A DNA stretch of 64,000 nt from Roseovarius lutimaris (GCF_900115165.1 NZ_FOVP01000008.1:106860-170859); one strand, 5' to 3'. Positions 41,435 through 52,229 are shown, counted from the first letter of the stretch. The notes: generated from the letters alone by a model not told the origin. Numbers and translations: made by a program.

Positions 41435-42601
41435 TCAATGTGTCGCGGGCATCCGGTCTTCGACAATGCCCGCCCACCAGCTACAGCCTGCGGGAATCGC
41501 CTCGTCGTTGAAGTTGTAATCCGGGTTATGCACCATTGCCGTGTCGCCATTGCCGATCAGGATATAGGCGCCGGGCCGCTCTTCGAGCATAAAGGCGAAA
41601 TCCTCGCCGCCCATGACAAGCGGCGCCTCATTGCACGCGCCGCTGATCTTTTGCGCCACTTGGGCGGCAAATTCAGTCTGTTCCTCGTGGTTGATCATCA
41701 CCGGATAGCCCCGGTAATAGCTGACCTCGGCACGCCCGCCAAGACCATCCGCCACGCTTTCGGCAATCGCTTTAAGCCGCGTTTCCGCAAGGTCACGCAT
41801 CCCGGCGCTCATGGTGCGCACCGTGCCCTTGAGATGCACCTTTTGCGGGATAACGTTGAAGGCATTCGATGAGGTCTGAAACGAGGTGACCGAGACCACA
41901 ACCTGATCCACCGGATCGGCATTGCGGCTGGCGATGGTCTGAAGCATCGTGACAAGATGCGCCGCCATCACAGTGGTATCGACGGTCTCATGCGGCTTGG
42001 CCGCATGGCCGCCCTTGCCCGTAAGCTCGATATCGAACTGATCGGTGGCGGCGAAAAAGCTGCCCGGACGAATGGCAAAAGATCCGATCGGCTGCCCCGG
42101 CCAGTTGTGCATGCCATAGACTTCCTGCACGCCGAACCGCTCCATCAATCCGTCCTCGCACATCTCGCGCGCGCCTGCGCCGCCTTCTTCGGCAGGCTGA
42201 AAGATCACCACGGCGGTGCCATCGAAATTGCGGGTCTCCGCCAGGTATTGCGCCGCGCCAAGCAACATCGCCGTATGCCCGTCGTGCCCGCAGGCATGCA
42301 TCGCGCCGGGCGTCTTGCTGGCATACTCCACGCCGGTGTTTTCATGGATCGGCAGCGCGTCCATATCCGCGCGCAACCCCACCACCTTACCTGACCCGGT
42401 GCTGTTGCCCTTGATCACGCCTACCACACCGGTGCGCCCGATGCCGGTCACCACCTCGTCACAGCCAAAGGCGCGAAGCTTGTCGGCCACCAGCGCACTT
42501 GTGCGATGGGTGTCGTACAAAATCTCGGGATGCTGGTGAATGTCGCGCCGTACGGCGGTGATCTCATCGTGTAATTCGGCAAAGCGGTTCTTGACGGCCA
42601 T
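41435..42601 (-). CDS. M20 family amidohydrolase (hippurate hydrolase/aminoacylase-like)
   Basis: 388 residues. Metal-binding HACGHDGHTAML and PAEEGGAG, then a dimerisation domain (GKGGHAAKPHETVD) and a late GGEDFAFMLEERPG. Such enzymes hydrolyse N-acyl amino acids or indole-acetyl-type conjugates. ATG at 42601 has GGAG ten bases upstream. Monocistronic. Confidence 0.88.
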   Translation of the reverse strand: MAVKNRFAELHDEITAVRRDIHQHPEILYDTHRTSALVADKLRAFGCDEVVTGIGRTGVVGVIKGNSTGSGKVVGLRADMDALPIHENTGVEYASKTPGAMHACGHDGHTAMLLGAAQYLAETRNFDGTAVVIFQPAEEGGAGAREMCEDGLMERFGVQEVYGMHNWPGQPIGSFAIRPGSFFAATDQFDIELTGKGGHAAKPHETVDTTVMAAHLVTMLQTIASRNADPVDQVVVSVTSFQTSSNAFNVIPQKVHLKGTVRTMSAGMRDLAETRLKAIAESVADGLGGRAEVSYYRGYPVMINHEEQTEFAAQVAQKISGACNEAPLVMGGEDFAFMLEERPGAYILIGNGDTAMVHNPDYNFNDEAIPAGCSWWAGIVEDRMPATH

Positions 42602-42781
42602 GACGCATGATCTCCTGATATCTGTGAGGTTTGCCCATAGCGTGGCGCAAACGCGGCGTCGCGGCAAGGGGGGCGCGGGCCCCCTGCGGGCATTTGGCCA
42701 TATACATCCGCGCACATGTCCGTTATGGGTCGCGGCTTGCGCCCATATGCGCCCCTTCCCCCTACCAAAGCAGACCCATCA

Positions 42782-45058
42782 ATGATCATCTCCAGCCTAT
42801 CCAAAACCCTTGCCGCGCGCGGCTATGACACCCTGACAGCCGTGCAGGAGGCGGTCACAGACCCAGACCTTGCCACCTCTGACTTGCTGGTGTCGGCCCA
42901 GACCGGCTCGGGCAAGACGGTGGGCTTTGGGCTTGCCATCGCACCGACCCTTCTGGGCGAAAGCGAGACCCTGCCCCGCGCCGCAGCGCCGCTGGCCCTG
43001 ATCGTGGCGCCCACGCGCGAGTTGGCGTTTCAGGTGATGCGCGAGCTGAGCTGGCTTTATGCCGAGGCCGGCGCGCGGGTTGCAAGCTGTGTCGGCGGGA
43101 TGGATATGCGCGACGAGCGCCGCACGCTGGACCGGGGCGCACATATCGTCGTCGGCACGCCGGGGCGGCTTTGCGATCACATCAAGCGCGGCTCGCTTGA
43201 CATGACCTCGCTGCGCGCGGTCGTGCTGGACGAGGCCGATGAAATGCTCGACCTTGGCTTTCGCGAGGATCTGGAATTCATGCTGGCCGCCGCGCCCGAG
43301 GACCGGCGCACGCTGATGTTCTCGGCCACCGTGCCGCCGATGATCGCCAAGCTTGCGCAACAGTTTCAGCGCGACGCCGTGCGCGTGAGCACCCAATCGG
43401 GCACCAAGCAGCACGCCGATATCACCTATCAGGCGCTGCGCGTCGCGCCGCAGGATGCCGAAAGCGCGGTGATCAACCTGCTGCGCTATCATGATGCGCA
43501 AAACGCGATCGTCTTTGCCAATACCCGGGCCACCGTGGCGCGCCTGACCGCGCGGTTTGCCAATCGCGGCTTTTCGGTTGTCTCGCTCTCCGGCGAGCTA
43601 AGCCAGAGCGAACGCACCCATGCGCTTCAGGCGATGCGCGACGGGCGCGCGCGGGTTTGCGTGGCCACCGATGTGGCGGCGCGCGGCATCGACCTGCCCA
43701 ATCTCGAACTTGTCATTCACGCCGAATTGCCAAGCAACTCCGAGGCACTTTTGCACCGTTCGGGGCGCACCGGGCGCGCCGGGCGCAAGGGGATTTCGGC
43801 CCTTATCGTTCCGGCCAAGACCCTGAAAAAGGCCGAGCGGCTGTTGAAATTCGCCAAGATCACCGCCGAGTGGACGACCCCGCCGACGCCCGAGGATATC
43901 GAGGCGCGCGATCACGAGCGGCTGTTGTCCGATCCGGTCTGGACCGAAGAGCCCTCGCCCACCGAGGCGGCCTTTGCCACACAGCTTTTGGCCAACCACA
44001 GCCCCGAGCGCATCGCGGCGGCCTATCTGCGGCTTTATCAGTCAAGCTGGTCCGCGCCCGAAGAGCTAAGCCCGCCCGACAGCCGCCCGCCCGCCAAAGA
44101 GCACAAGCCCTTTGGGCCGAGCACTTGGTTTGCCCTTTCGGTTGGTGCCAATGACCGGGCCGAGGCGCGATGGTTGCTGCCGCTTTTGTGCCGCGCGGGC
44201 AATCTGGACAAGGATTGCATCGGCGCGATCCGGGTTCAGCCCACCGAGACATTTGTTGAGCTGACCGAGGCCAGCGCCACAGGATTCTGGGCCGCGATTG
44301 GGGCCGACGGCAAGCTTGAGGATGGCGTGAACGTGCGCCGCGTCGAGGGCGCGCCCGATCTTGGTCGCAGCTCTGGCCCGCGCCCGCCGCGCGATGACCG
44401 TGGCCCGCGCCGCGATGCCCGCCCAGCACGTGACAATGACGGCGACAGCGCACGCTATAAACCGCGCGCCGATGCGGCCCCCGCAGCAAGACCCGCCTCG
44501 GAGAAACCGGCCTATAAAAAACCGGCGACCGATAAATCTGGTGACAAGCCCCGCGCGGAGAAGGCGCGCTTTGACAAGCCCAAATCCACCCCGATGACCA
44601 AGGCGGTGGAAGAAGGCGCGGTCACGCCGCTGCGCAAGCAGACCGGCGACAAACCCGCCCATAAGGCGGCCAAAAAGGTCTGGGACAGCAAACCGGCAGG
44701 GGCCGCCAAGGGAAAACCAGCGTCAAAGCCCTATGACAAGGCGGCGGGCAAACCGGGCGGCAAGCCGTTTGGCAAGGCTGGCGGAAAGCCCTTTGGCAAA
44801 CCCGCCGGAAAACCCGCCGGAAAACCCTATGCCAAAGCCGCGGATCGCACCGCAGATCCCGCCAAACCAAAGCACAACCCCGCAACCGATTCCAGCCGCC
44901 GCTTTACCCCGCCGGGCACGGCCGCGAAACCGGGCAAACCGGGCGGCGGCAAGCCATTTGGCAAAGGTCCGGGTAAAAAGCCCGCTGGCAAAGGCGGCCC
45001 GCCCAAGGGCCGTCCGGGCTTTGGCGGCTCTACGCCCCCCAAGCGCAATAAACCCTAG
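42782..45058 (+). CDS. DEAD-box RNA helicase with DbpA-like RNA-binding domain and KPxGK tail
   Basis: 758 residues. Core helicase (AQTGSGKT, PTRELAFQ, VLDEADEMLDLGF, FSATVPP, TDVAARGIDLP, HRSGRTGRAGRKG) to about residue 370. A DbpA-type RNA-binding domain at about 460-525 (WFALSVGANDRAEARWLLPLL...FVEL). Residues 545-758 are low-complexity, with many Lys-Pro-Gly-Lys-Pro units. Likely role in 50S assembly. Start ATG 42782. Confidence 0.88.
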   Translation: MIISSLSKTLAARGYDTLTAVQEAVTDPDLATSDLLVSAQTGSGKTVGFGLAIAPTLLGESETLPRAAAPLALIVAPTRELAFQVMRELSWLYAEAGARVASCVGGMDMRDERRTLDRGAHIVVGTPGRLCDHIKRGSLDMTSLRAVVLDEADEMLDLGFREDLEFMLAAAPEDRRTLMFSATVPPMIAKLAQQFQRDAVRVSTQSGTKQHADITYQALRVAPQDAESAVINLLRYHDAQNAIVFANTRATVARLTARFANRGFSVVSLSGELSQSERTHALQAMRDGRARVCVATDVAARGIDLPNLELVIHAELPSNSEALLHRSGRTGRAGRKGISALIVPAKTLKKAERLLKFAKITAEWTTPPTPEDIEARDHERLLSDPVWTEEPSPTEAAFATQLLANHSPERIAAAYLRLYQSSWSAPEELSPPDSRPPAKEHKPFGPSTWFALSVGANDRAEARWLLPLLCRAGNLDKDCIGAIRVQPTETFVELTEASATGFWAAIGADGKLEDGVNVRRVEGAPDLGRSSGPRPPRDDRGPRRDARPARDNDGDSARYKPRADAAPAARPASEKPAYKKPATDKSGDKPRAEKARFDKPKSTPMTKAVEEGAVTPLRKQTGDKPAHKAAKKVWDSKPAGAAKGKPASKPYDKAAGKPGGKPFGKAGGKPFGKPAGKPAGKPYAKAADRTADPAKPKHNPATDSSRRFTPPGTAAKPGKPGGGKPFGKGPGKKPAGKGGPPKGRPGFGGSTPPKRNKP

Positions 45059-46230
45059 GCGGCCCCGGCCCGGTTCAGCCGGGCCAGAAGGCCACGCATG
45101 AACTCGTGCCCGGCCTCGAACTGGGCCTTGGTGATGAATTCGTCGGGCTGGTGCGCCTGCGCGATATTTCCGGGGCCACAGATCACCGCCGAATAGCCGC
45201 GCTCCTGAAACTGCCCGGCTTCGGTGCCATAGCTGACCACATGGCTGGCATTGTCGCCGGTGATCTGGCGGACGAACGCCTCGGCGGCGCCGCCCTCTTC
45301 GGGTTTGAGACCCGGCACCAGAAATTTCGGTGTGACATCAATCCGCGCCTCGGGGTGAACCGCCTGCATCGCGGCCTCGACCCTGGCCACCTCGGCCATG
45401 AAACGCGCGCTCCACTCTTCGGGGTCTTCGCCCGGCACCACCCGGAAATCCATGCCAAAGCGGCAATCCTTGGCGGTGATGTTATGGGCCGTGCCGCCCT
45501 CGATCATGCCGACATGCACGGTTGTCCAGGGGGGCTCGAACATCGCGGCAAGCTCGGAGGGCACGCGCGCGCGGTTTTCGGCATTCATCCGGTTCGCCCA
45601 GTCAATCAGCGGTGCCGAGGCCATGATCGCATTGACCCCGGTATGCATCAGCGAGGAATGCACCTCAAAGCCGATGGCATGCACATTATGGCCAATCCCG
45701 CCCTTGTGGCCGGTCACCGTTTGCATCATCGAGGGCTCGCCGATAATCGCCAGCTCTGCCTTTGGCAGCACCTCAAGCATCCGCTCGATCATCGGCGGCG
45801 CGCCGACACAGCCGACCTCTTCGTCGTAACTCAGCGCCAGTTGTAGAGGCCGCGCGACGCCCATCTGATGTGCCTCGACCAGCGCCCAGATCGCGAGCGC
45901 GTCAAAGCCCTTCATGTCGCAACAGCCACGCCCGTAATATTTGCCGTCCCGCTCAACCACCGTGAACGGATCACCGGCCCAGGGTTGGCCATCGACCGGC
46001 ACCACATCTGTATGCCCCGACAGGACAACGCCTCCCGCCACCTCGGGGCCGACATGGGCAAACAGCGCCGCCTTTTCGCCGGTCTCGTCATAATGGCGAT
46101 GCGCGGTGATGCCATGGCTGTTGAGATAGCCTTCGACCCAATCCACCAGTGGCAGGTTGCTGTCGCGACTGACGGTGGGAAAGCTGACCAGCTTTTCCAT
46201 TAACTCATAGGGGCTTAGGCGCGTTGTCAT
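45055..46230 (-). CDS. argE: Acetylornithine deacetylase-like M20 peptidase
   Basis: 391 residues. VLSGHTDVVPVDGQPW carries metal ligands, YGRGCCDMKGFDAL the bridging Asp and LSYDEEVGCVGA the Glu pair; the total fits ArgE. Classical ArgE releases ornithine from N-acetylornithine. It starts one base after the stop of a peptide ABC transporter ATPase gene, so the enzyme may instead remove acyl groups from imported compounds. Confidence 0.85.
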   Translation of the reverse strand: MTTRLSPYELMEKLVSFPTVSRDSNLPLVDWVEGYLNSHGITAHRHYDETGEKAALFAHVGPEVAGGVVLSGHTDVVPVDGQPWAGDPFTVVERDGKYYGRGCCDMKGFDALAIWALVEAHQMGVARPLQLALSYDEEVGCVGAPPMIERMLEVLPKAELAIIGEPSMMQTVTGHKGGIGHNVHAIGFEVHSSLMHTGVNAIMASAPLIDWANRMNAENRARVPSELAAMFEPPWTTVHVGMIEGGTAHNITAKDCRFGMDFRVVPGEDPEEWSARFMAEVARVEAAMQAVHPEARIDVTPKFLVPGLKPEEGGAAEAFVRQITGDNASHVVSYGTEAGQFQERGYSAVICGPGNIAQAHQPDEFITKAQFEAGHEFMRGLLARLNRAGAA

Positions 46231-46231
46231 T

Positions 46232-48052
46232 CTAATATCCGCTGTCAGAGGTCAATACGAAATGGCCCGGCGTCACCTCGTGATAGACCGAGGGGCCCGG
46301 GTCATGATCCACCGGGTGGATCGGCGAGGGGATCGGTTTGAAATTCAGATCCTTCTCGGATTTGCGGCGGCGCGGATCGGCGATCGGCACCGCCTTGAGC
46401 AGCGCCTGCGTATAAGGATGTTGCGGGTCTTCAAAGACCGCGCGGCGCGGGCCGCGTTCGACAATGCGGCCAAGATACATCACCGCCACATCATGGCTGA
46501 CGCGCTCGACCACGGCCATGTCATGGCTGATGAAGAGATAGCTCAGGCCCAGCTCGGCCTGCAATTCCATCATCAGGTTGAGCACCTGCGCCTGAACGCT
46601 GACATCCAGCGCCGAGACCGCCTCATCGGCGACGATAAGTTTCGGGTTGAGCGCAAGCGCGCGGGCAATCGCCACCCTTTGGCGCTGCCCGCCGGATAAC
46701 TCATGCGGAAAGCGGCGCAGAAAGCTGCGCGGCAGCTCGACCCGGTCAAACAGCATCGCCACCCGGTCATCCATCTCGGAGCGGCTGACAAGACCATAGT
46801 TGCGCATCGGTTCGGCCACCTGATCGGCCAGCTTCATCTGGGGATTGAGCGAGGCAAACGGATCCTGAAACACCATCTGCATATCGACCCGCGCCCGGCG
46901 CAGGGCCGCCGCATCGAGCGCCATGATATCGACGCCGTCAAGATCAACCTCGCCGGCTGATGGCTCGACCAGCCGCAGGATCGAGCGCCCGGCGGTGGAT
47001 TTGCCACAGCCGGATTCGCCCACAAGGCTCAGGGTGCGGCCCCGGTTGAGGGTGAACGACAGATCCTCGACCGCGTGGACATTGGCGATCGTGCGGCGGA
47101 AAAACCCGCCCTTGACCGAAAATCGCGTGGTCAGGCCTTTGACCTCAAGTAACAAATCCTCGCTGCCAACAATCGGTTTGACGGCACTGGCATCATGCCC
47201 CAAAAGCTTCATCGGTTCGGGATAGGCGGTGCCGCGCATCTCGCCCAATTTGGGCACGGCGGCCAAAAGCGCCTTGGTATAATCATGGGTCGGCGCCTCG
47301 AAAATCTGTTCGACGGGGCCTTCTTCCACCTTGGTGCCGCGAAACATCACCACGACGCGGTCGGCCATCTGCGCCACCACCGACATGTCATGGGTGATGA
47401 AAATGACGGCGGTGCCGGTTTCGCGCTTGAGCCGATCCATAAGCGCCAGAATTTCCGCCTGAATGGTCACGTCAAGCGCGGTTGTCGGCTCGTCCGCGAT
47501 CAGCAGGCGCGGCGCGCAGGCAAGCGCCATGGCTATCACCACCCGCTGGCGCATGCCGCCGGATAATTCGTGCGGGTATTGATCGAGGCGACGCTCGGCC
47601 TCGGGGATGCGAACCTCTTTGAGCAGTTCAAGCGAGCGCGCGCGCGCCTGTGCCTTGTCCATGCCGCGATGCACCCGAAGCCCCTCGGCAAGCTGGCGCC
47701 CGACGGTAAACACCGGGTTCAGCGCGGTCATCGGTTCCTGAAAGATCATCCCGATTTCATTGCCGCGAATGGTGCGCATCAGGCTCTGATCGGTCTGGGC
47801 AAGATCAATCTCGCCGCCCTCTTTGCGATCAAACAGCATCCGCCCGCCCGCGATCGTACCACCGCCATATTCGATCAGTCGCATCAGCGACAGCGATGAC
47901 ACCGATTTGCCAGAGCCGGATTCGCCGACGATACAGACGGTTTCGCCCGCGTTGACATCGAACGAGACGTCCTTGACCCCCACGACCGGGCCATCCTTGG
48001 TCAGAAAACTGACCCGCAGGTTTTCAATTCGGGCGATTGGGTGATCAAGCAT
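46232..48052 (-). CDS. Fused peptide ABC transporter ATPase (two DppD/DppF-type cassettes)
   Basis: 606 residues, two complete nucleotide-binding domains: Walker A GESGSGKS and GESGCGKST, signatures LSGGMRQR and LSGGQRQR, Walker [13 protein letters not shown] and [12 protein letters not shown], each with the oligopeptide C-terminal extension. It powers uptake with the substrate-binding protein and permeases encoded divergently at 48354-52078. Start ATG 48052. Confidence 0.92.
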   Translation of the reverse strand: MLDHPIARIENLRVSFLTKDGPVVGVKDVSFDVNAGETVCIVGESGSGKSVSSLSLMRLIEYGGGTIAGGRMLFDRKEGGEIDLAQTDQSLMRTIRGNEIGMIFQEPMTALNPVFTVGRQLAEGLRVHRGMDKAQARARSLELLKEVRIPEAERRLDQYPHELSGGMRQRVVIAMALACAPRLLIADEPTTALDVTIQAEILALMDRLKRETGTAVIFITHDMSVVAQMADRVVVMFRGTKVEEGPVEQIFEAPTHDYTKALLAAVPKLGEMRGTAYPEPMKLLGHDASAVKPIVGSEDLLLEVKGLTTRFSVKGGFFRRTIANVHAVEDLSFTLNRGRTLSLVGESGCGKSTAGRSILRLVEPSAGEVDLDGVDIMALDAAALRRARVDMQMVFQDPFASLNPQMKLADQVAEPMRNYGLVSRSEMDDRVAMLFDRVELPRSFLRRFPHELSGGQRQRVAIARALALNPKLIVADEAVSALDVSVQAQVLNLMMELQAELGLSYLFISHDMAVVERVSHDVAVMYLGRIVERGPRRAVFEDPQHPYTQALLKAVPIADPRRRKSEKDLNFKPIPSPIHPVDHDPGPSVYHEVTPGHFVLTSDSGY

Positions 48053-48353
48053 GCGCCTTGCCCTTTGCACTCGGAAGGAGATTGCACAAACGCTACTCAG
48101 TTTGCGCGCCCGCTGTCAAACGAACAGGCACACATACCGGCAAGTTCTGCAATTGCGCGAAGAGGTGCTTGCTTTTTATACCGATCCGGTTTGTGATGCC
48201 CCTGCTGTCTGGGGATGCAGCGCCAGCGCCGGACACAACCGGTGCGACCGTTCCCCGTGACGACCGCCACCCCCGCCCCGCCTTGCGGGAGGGTGCGACT
48301 TAACGAGACGGCCAATTGAACGCGCTGTCCAACAACGGAGGATTGACCACCCG

Positions 48354-50060
48354 ATGACCCTGAAATCCCTTTTACTCGGCGCCACCGCCACCACCTGCCT
48401 TGCAAGCGCGGGCTGGGCCGAGCGCGGCGCCGACGGCCATGTGAACCTGATCTACTGGCAGGCGCCGTCGATCATGAACCCCTATCTGACGGGGGGCACC
48501 AAGGAACGCGAAGCGGCAAGTCTCGTTCTTGAGCCGCTTGGCCGCTACAACGTGGCCGGAGAGATGGTGCCCTTTCTCGCCGAAGAGATTCCCACCGTCG
48601 AGAACGGCGGCGTTTCTGACGATCTCAAGTCGATCACCTGGAAGATAAAGCCGGATCTGACCTGGTCGGACGGCAGCCCGTTTTCGGCAAATGATGTAAA
48701 GTTTACCGCCGAATATTGCATGCACCCCGATGGCGGCTGTGCACAACTGGCGAAATTTGAGGGCGTCGAGTCGGTCGAGGTGGTCGATGACCTGACCGTG
48801 ACGGTTCACTTCGCCGAACCGCAGCCCAACCCCTATGGTCCCTTCATGGGCGGTCAGGCGCCGATCATTCAGGCGGCACAATTTGCCGATTGTCTTGGCG
48901 CCAAGGCCCCCGAATGCACCGATGCCAATTTTTCGCCTATCGGCACCGGCCCGTTCAAGGTGGATGAGTTTCGCCCCAATGACGTGATCTCGCTCTCGGC
49001 CAACCCCAATTACCGCGACCCGGCCAAGCCGCGGTTCGCCACCATGACCTTCAAGGGCGGCGGCGATGCGACGGCGGCGGGCCGCGCAGTGCTTGAGACC
49101 GGCGAATTCGATTATGCCTGGAACCTGCAACTTGCCCCCGATGTGATTGCCAACATGGAAGCGGCCGGCAAGGGCGTGGCCCTGTCGGCCTTTGGCACGC
49201 TGGTCGAGCGAATCGAGATCAACCTGACCGACCCCTCGCCGGATCTGCCCGAGGGCGAGCGCGCAACCGCCAAGCACCCGCACCCCATCCTGAGCGATAT
49301 GCGCGTCCGCGAGGCGCTCAGCAAGGCGATCGACCGCGAGCTTCTGGTCGAAATCGGCTATGGCAAGGCCGGGCGCGCGACCTGTAACCTTGTGCCTGCC
49401 CCGGCGGCCTATGCCTCGGATAACACCGATTGCCTGGAACAGGACGTTGAAGGTGCCAAGGCGCTTCTGGAAGAGGCCGGCTGGACCGACAGCAATGGCG
49501 ATGGCATCCGCGACAAGGATGGCAAGAAACTGTCGCTGCTGTTTCAGACCTCGACCAATGCTGTGCGTCAGGACTTTCAGGCGCTAATCAAGCAGTGGTG
49601 GGGCGAAATCGGGGTGGAAACCGAGCTTCGCAACATTTCGGCATCGGTCTTCTTCGGCGGTGATCCGGGCAGCCCGGACACCTTTCAGAAGTTCTATGCC
49701 GACGTTGAAATGTACGCCAACAACTTTGACGGCACCGATCCGCAATCCTATCTGGCCTCGCGGACCTGCAACAAGGCGCCGCGCCCCGAAAGCCAATGGC
49801 AGGGCGAAAACATCAACCGCTATTGCGATCCGGCCTATGACGAGCTGATCAAGGAATTGGGCCGCACGGCAGATCTTGGCAAGCGCGGTGAGATCGCCAA
49901 AAAGCTCAATGATATGCTGACAAAGGACAGCTATGTCATCCTGGGGCTGGTGGATCGTGGCCGGGTTTCGGCGCGCTCGAATACGCTTGGTGGCGTCGAG
50001 TTGAACACATGGGATACCGAGCTTTGGAATGCCGCCGACTGGTATCGCATCAAAGAGTGA
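48354..50060 (+). CDS. Peptide ABC transporter substrate-binding protein
   Basis: 568 residues, SBP_bac_5 family. N-terminal signal peptide (KSLLLGATATTCLASAGWA). YWQAPSIMNPYLTGGTKEREA and ITWKIKPDLTWSDGSPFSANDVKFTAEY are typical of the DppA/OppA fold. It binds peptide-like solutes in the periplasm. A hairpin follows before the permease genes. Confidence 0.92.
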   Translation: MTLKSLLLGATATTCLASAGWAERGADGHVNLIYWQAPSIMNPYLTGGTKEREAASLVLEPLGRYNVAGEMVPFLAEEIPTVENGGVSDDLKSITWKIKPDLTWSDGSPFSANDVKFTAEYCMHPDGGCAQLAKFEGVESVEVVDDLTVTVHFAEPQPNPYGPFMGGQAPIIQAAQFADCLGAKAPECTDANFSPIGTGPFKVDEFRPNDVISLSANPNYRDPAKPRFATMTFKGGGDATAAGRAVLETGEFDYAWNLQLAPDVIANMEAAGKGVALSAFGTLVERIEINLTDPSPDLPEGERATAKHPHPILSDMRVREALSKAIDRELLVEIGYGKAGRATCNLVPAPAAYASDNTDCLEQDVEGAKALLEEAGWTDSNGDGIRDKDGKKLSLLFQTSTNAVRQDFQALIKQWWGEIGVETELRNISASVFFGGDPGSPDTFQKFYADVEMYANNFDGTDPQSYLASRTCNKAPRPESQWQGENINRYCDPAYDELIKELGRTADLGKRGEIAKKLNDMLTKDSYVILGLVDRGRVSARSNTLGGVELNTWDTELWNAADWYRIKE

Positions 50061-50072
50061 CCTGACCCTGCG

Positions 50073-50098
50073 CCGCCCCGGTTGCAATGCCGGGGCGG
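50073..50098 (+). terminator. Intercistronic hairpin between binding protein and permease
   Basis: Nine-base stem CCGCCCCGG / CCGGGGCGG with loop TTGCAATG, then TTGCCCTTTTG. Position suits partial termination or 3' protection that gives more binding protein than permease. Confidence 0.65.
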
Positions 50099-50145
50099 TT
50101 GCCCTTTTGCCCCCCGAAGACGACTGAATTACAAAGGCGCCGCGC

Positions 50146-51153
50146 ATGCTGACCTATACAATCCGACGGCTTGTCCTTGCCATCCCGACGCTTTTGTTCA
50201 TCAGCCTTGTCATCTTCCTGTTGCTCGAACTTGCCCCCGGCGATCCGATGGCGGAAGTGCCCCTGACGGTGCCGCCCGAGGTCAAGGAAAAAATGCGCCT
50301 TGCGCTTGGCCTGGGCGAGCCGACGCATATCCGTTTCTTCAAATGGATGTGGCAGTTTTTCGTGATCGAGCCGATGGTATTTATCGACTGGCTGTTTGGC
50401 ACAGATCTTGCGGGCGGCGAGCAACGCGTGCTCAGCTGGCAATTTCGCAGCCCGGTCATGGATGTGGTCGTGCAACGCATGCCCCAGACCCTCTGGGTGG
50501 TGGCGATGTCCTATGTGGTCGGCGTTCTGATTGCATTACCTATCGGCATTTACTCGGCCTATCGGCAATATTCGCTGTTTGATCAGGCAGGCACCTTCAT
50601 CACCATGGTCGGCTATTCGGTGCCGCCGTTTTTCTCGGGGGTGTTGGTGATCGTGATCTTTTCGGTTCAGCTTGGCTGGTTACCGTCGATTTATGACACC
50701 ACGCTTGTGGTGGTCGATTGGGCGACGTTCAAACAGCAGTTGATGCAGATGGTGATGCCGGTGATGGTGCTGGCGCTGCAAACCACCGCCCAGATCAGCC
50801 GCTTCATGCGCGCTTCGATGCTCGACAATCTCAATCAGGATTACGTGCGCACCGCGCGCGCCAAGGGCCTGTCGGAGATGACCGTGGTGATGGTGCATGT
50901 GCTGCGCAACTCGATGATTCCAGTGATCACGGTGATCGCGCTTGGCGTGCCCCAGATCTTTGGCGGGGCGATCATCACCGAACAGATTTTCAAGGTAAAC
51001 GGCCTTGGCCAGCTTTTGATCACCGCCATTCAGGCCAATGACCTGCCGATGGTACACACCGTCACCTTCATGCTGGCGGTGCTGATCGTTCTTTTCAATA
51101 TTGTCGCCGATGTCCTCTACGGCGTGCTTGACCCGAGGATCCGCTATGACTGA
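50146..51153 (+). CDS. Peptide ABC transporter permease, DppB type
   Basis: 335 residues with six membrane segments. MLTYTIRRLVLAIPTLLFISLVIF is the usual N-terminal segment, and the EAA-like loop DYVRTARAKGLSEMTVVMVHVLRN contacts the ATPase. Its stop overlaps the next permease start by eight bases. Confidence 0.93.
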   Translation: MLTYTIRRLVLAIPTLLFISLVIFLLLELAPGDPMAEVPLTVPPEVKEKMRLALGLGEPTHIRFFKWMWQFFVIEPMVFIDWLFGTDLAGGEQRVLSWQFRSPVMDVVVQRMPQTLWVVAMSYVVGVLIALPIGIYSAYRQYSLFDQAGTFITMVGYSVPPFFSGVLVIVIFSVQLGWLPSIYDTTLVVVDWATFKQQLMQMVMPVMVLALQTTAQISRFMRASMLDNLNQDYVRTARAKGLSEMTVVMVHVLRNSMIPVITVIALGVPQIFGGAIITEQIFKVNGLGQLLITAIQANDLPMVHTVTFMLAVLIVLFNIVADVLYGVLDPRIRYD

Positions 51154-52078
51154 TGCGCCCGAGCCCATCACCGCCCTGACCGACCCGGAGCCGACCGCCC
51201 CACCGCACAGCCAGTGGCGCGATGTCTGGGATCAGTTCAAGACCCATCGCGGCGCCCTTATCGGGACGTTCATCTTTTTCGTCATCATGGCGGCGGTCTT
51301 TGTCGGGCCCTGGCTCTGGGGGATCGACGCCACCTTTATCGACGTCCGCGCGCGCAATCAGGGGCCAAGCTGGGCGCATCCCTTTGGCACCGATCAACTG
51401 GGCCGCGATACCCTCGCGCGGATGATGGCGGGCGGGCAGACCTCTATCGCAGTCGGCTTGACGGCGATGCTTCTGGCGCTCGGGCTTGGCAGCCTTGTCG
51501 GCGTGCTGGCCGGGTTTTTCAGACGGCTTGACGGGCCGCTGATGCGGCTCACCGACCTGTTTTTGTCGCTGCCGCTCTTGCCGCTCTTGCTGGTGATGGT
51601 GCTGTTGTTTCGCGAAACGCTCAACGGCGCCTTTGGCCCGGAGAAAGGCATTTTCATCCTGATCGTGGTGGCCATCGGCGTGACAAGCTGGATGCCCACG
51701 GCGCGGATCGTGCGCGGCGATGTTCTGGCCCTCAAGGAGCGCGAGTTCATTCTTGCGGCACGTTCGATCGGGACCACGAATTACAACCTGATCACCCGGC
51801 ATATCCTGCCCAATGTGATGTCGCCGATCATGGTCTCGGCCACGCTCGGGATTGCCAATGCGATCATCACCGAAAGCGCGCTGTCGTTTCTGGGGCTGGG
51901 GTTTCCGCCCGACTTCCCGACCTGGGGGCGATTGCTGAACGATGCCACGGTCTATCTTCAGGATTATCCCGAGCGGGTGTTCTGGCCGGGCCTTGCAATC
52001 TCGCTCACCGTGCTCAGCATCAACTATCTAGGCGATGGATTGCGCGACGCACTTGATCCGCGCATTCGCGGCCGTTGA
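51146..52078 (+). CDS. Peptide ABC transporter permease, DppC type
   Basis: 310 residues. The DppC pattern is HPFGTDQLGRDTLARMMAGGQTS, the EAA loop REFILAARSIGTTNYNLITRHILPN and a C-terminal DGLRDALDPRIR. Start ATG 51146 lies inside the dppB-type gene (ATGACTGA). Confidence 0.93.
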   Translation: MTDAPEPITALTDPEPTAPPHSQWRDVWDQFKTHRGALIGTFIFFVIMAAVFVGPWLWGIDATFIDVRARNQGPSWAHPFGTDQLGRDTLARMMAGGQTSIAVGLTAMLLALGLGSLVGVLAGFFRRLDGPLMRLTDLFLSLPLLPLLLVMVLLFRETLNGAFGPEKGIFILIVVAIGVTSWMPTARIVRGDVLALKEREFILAARSIGTTNYNLITRHILPNVMSPIMVSATLGIANAIITESALSFLGLGFPPDFPTWGRLLNDATVYLQDYPERVFWPGLAISLTVLSINYLGDGLRDALDPRIRGR

Positions 52079-52088
52079 TCGTGCCTGT

Positions 52089-52116
52089 CCCGCCGGACGC
52101 CTCCGGCGGGAGTATT
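52089..52116. repeat. Palindromic repeat after the transporter operon, copy 2
   Basis: CCCGCCGGA (52089-52097) and TCCGGCGGG (52102-52110) form a 9-bp stem with a 4-base loop; 52099-52116 is the exact reverse complement of 31305-31322. It may end the transporter transcript although no T tract follows. Confidence 0.65.
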
Positions 52117-52229
52117 GTCAACTGAGAAAGTGACTATTTATCAGTGCCATAGTAGTATCATCAGTTATCTGATCTACGTTACTATCAACGTCTCGTGTTT
52201 GGACTGAAAATTGCTTTCGGCTAAAGCGG

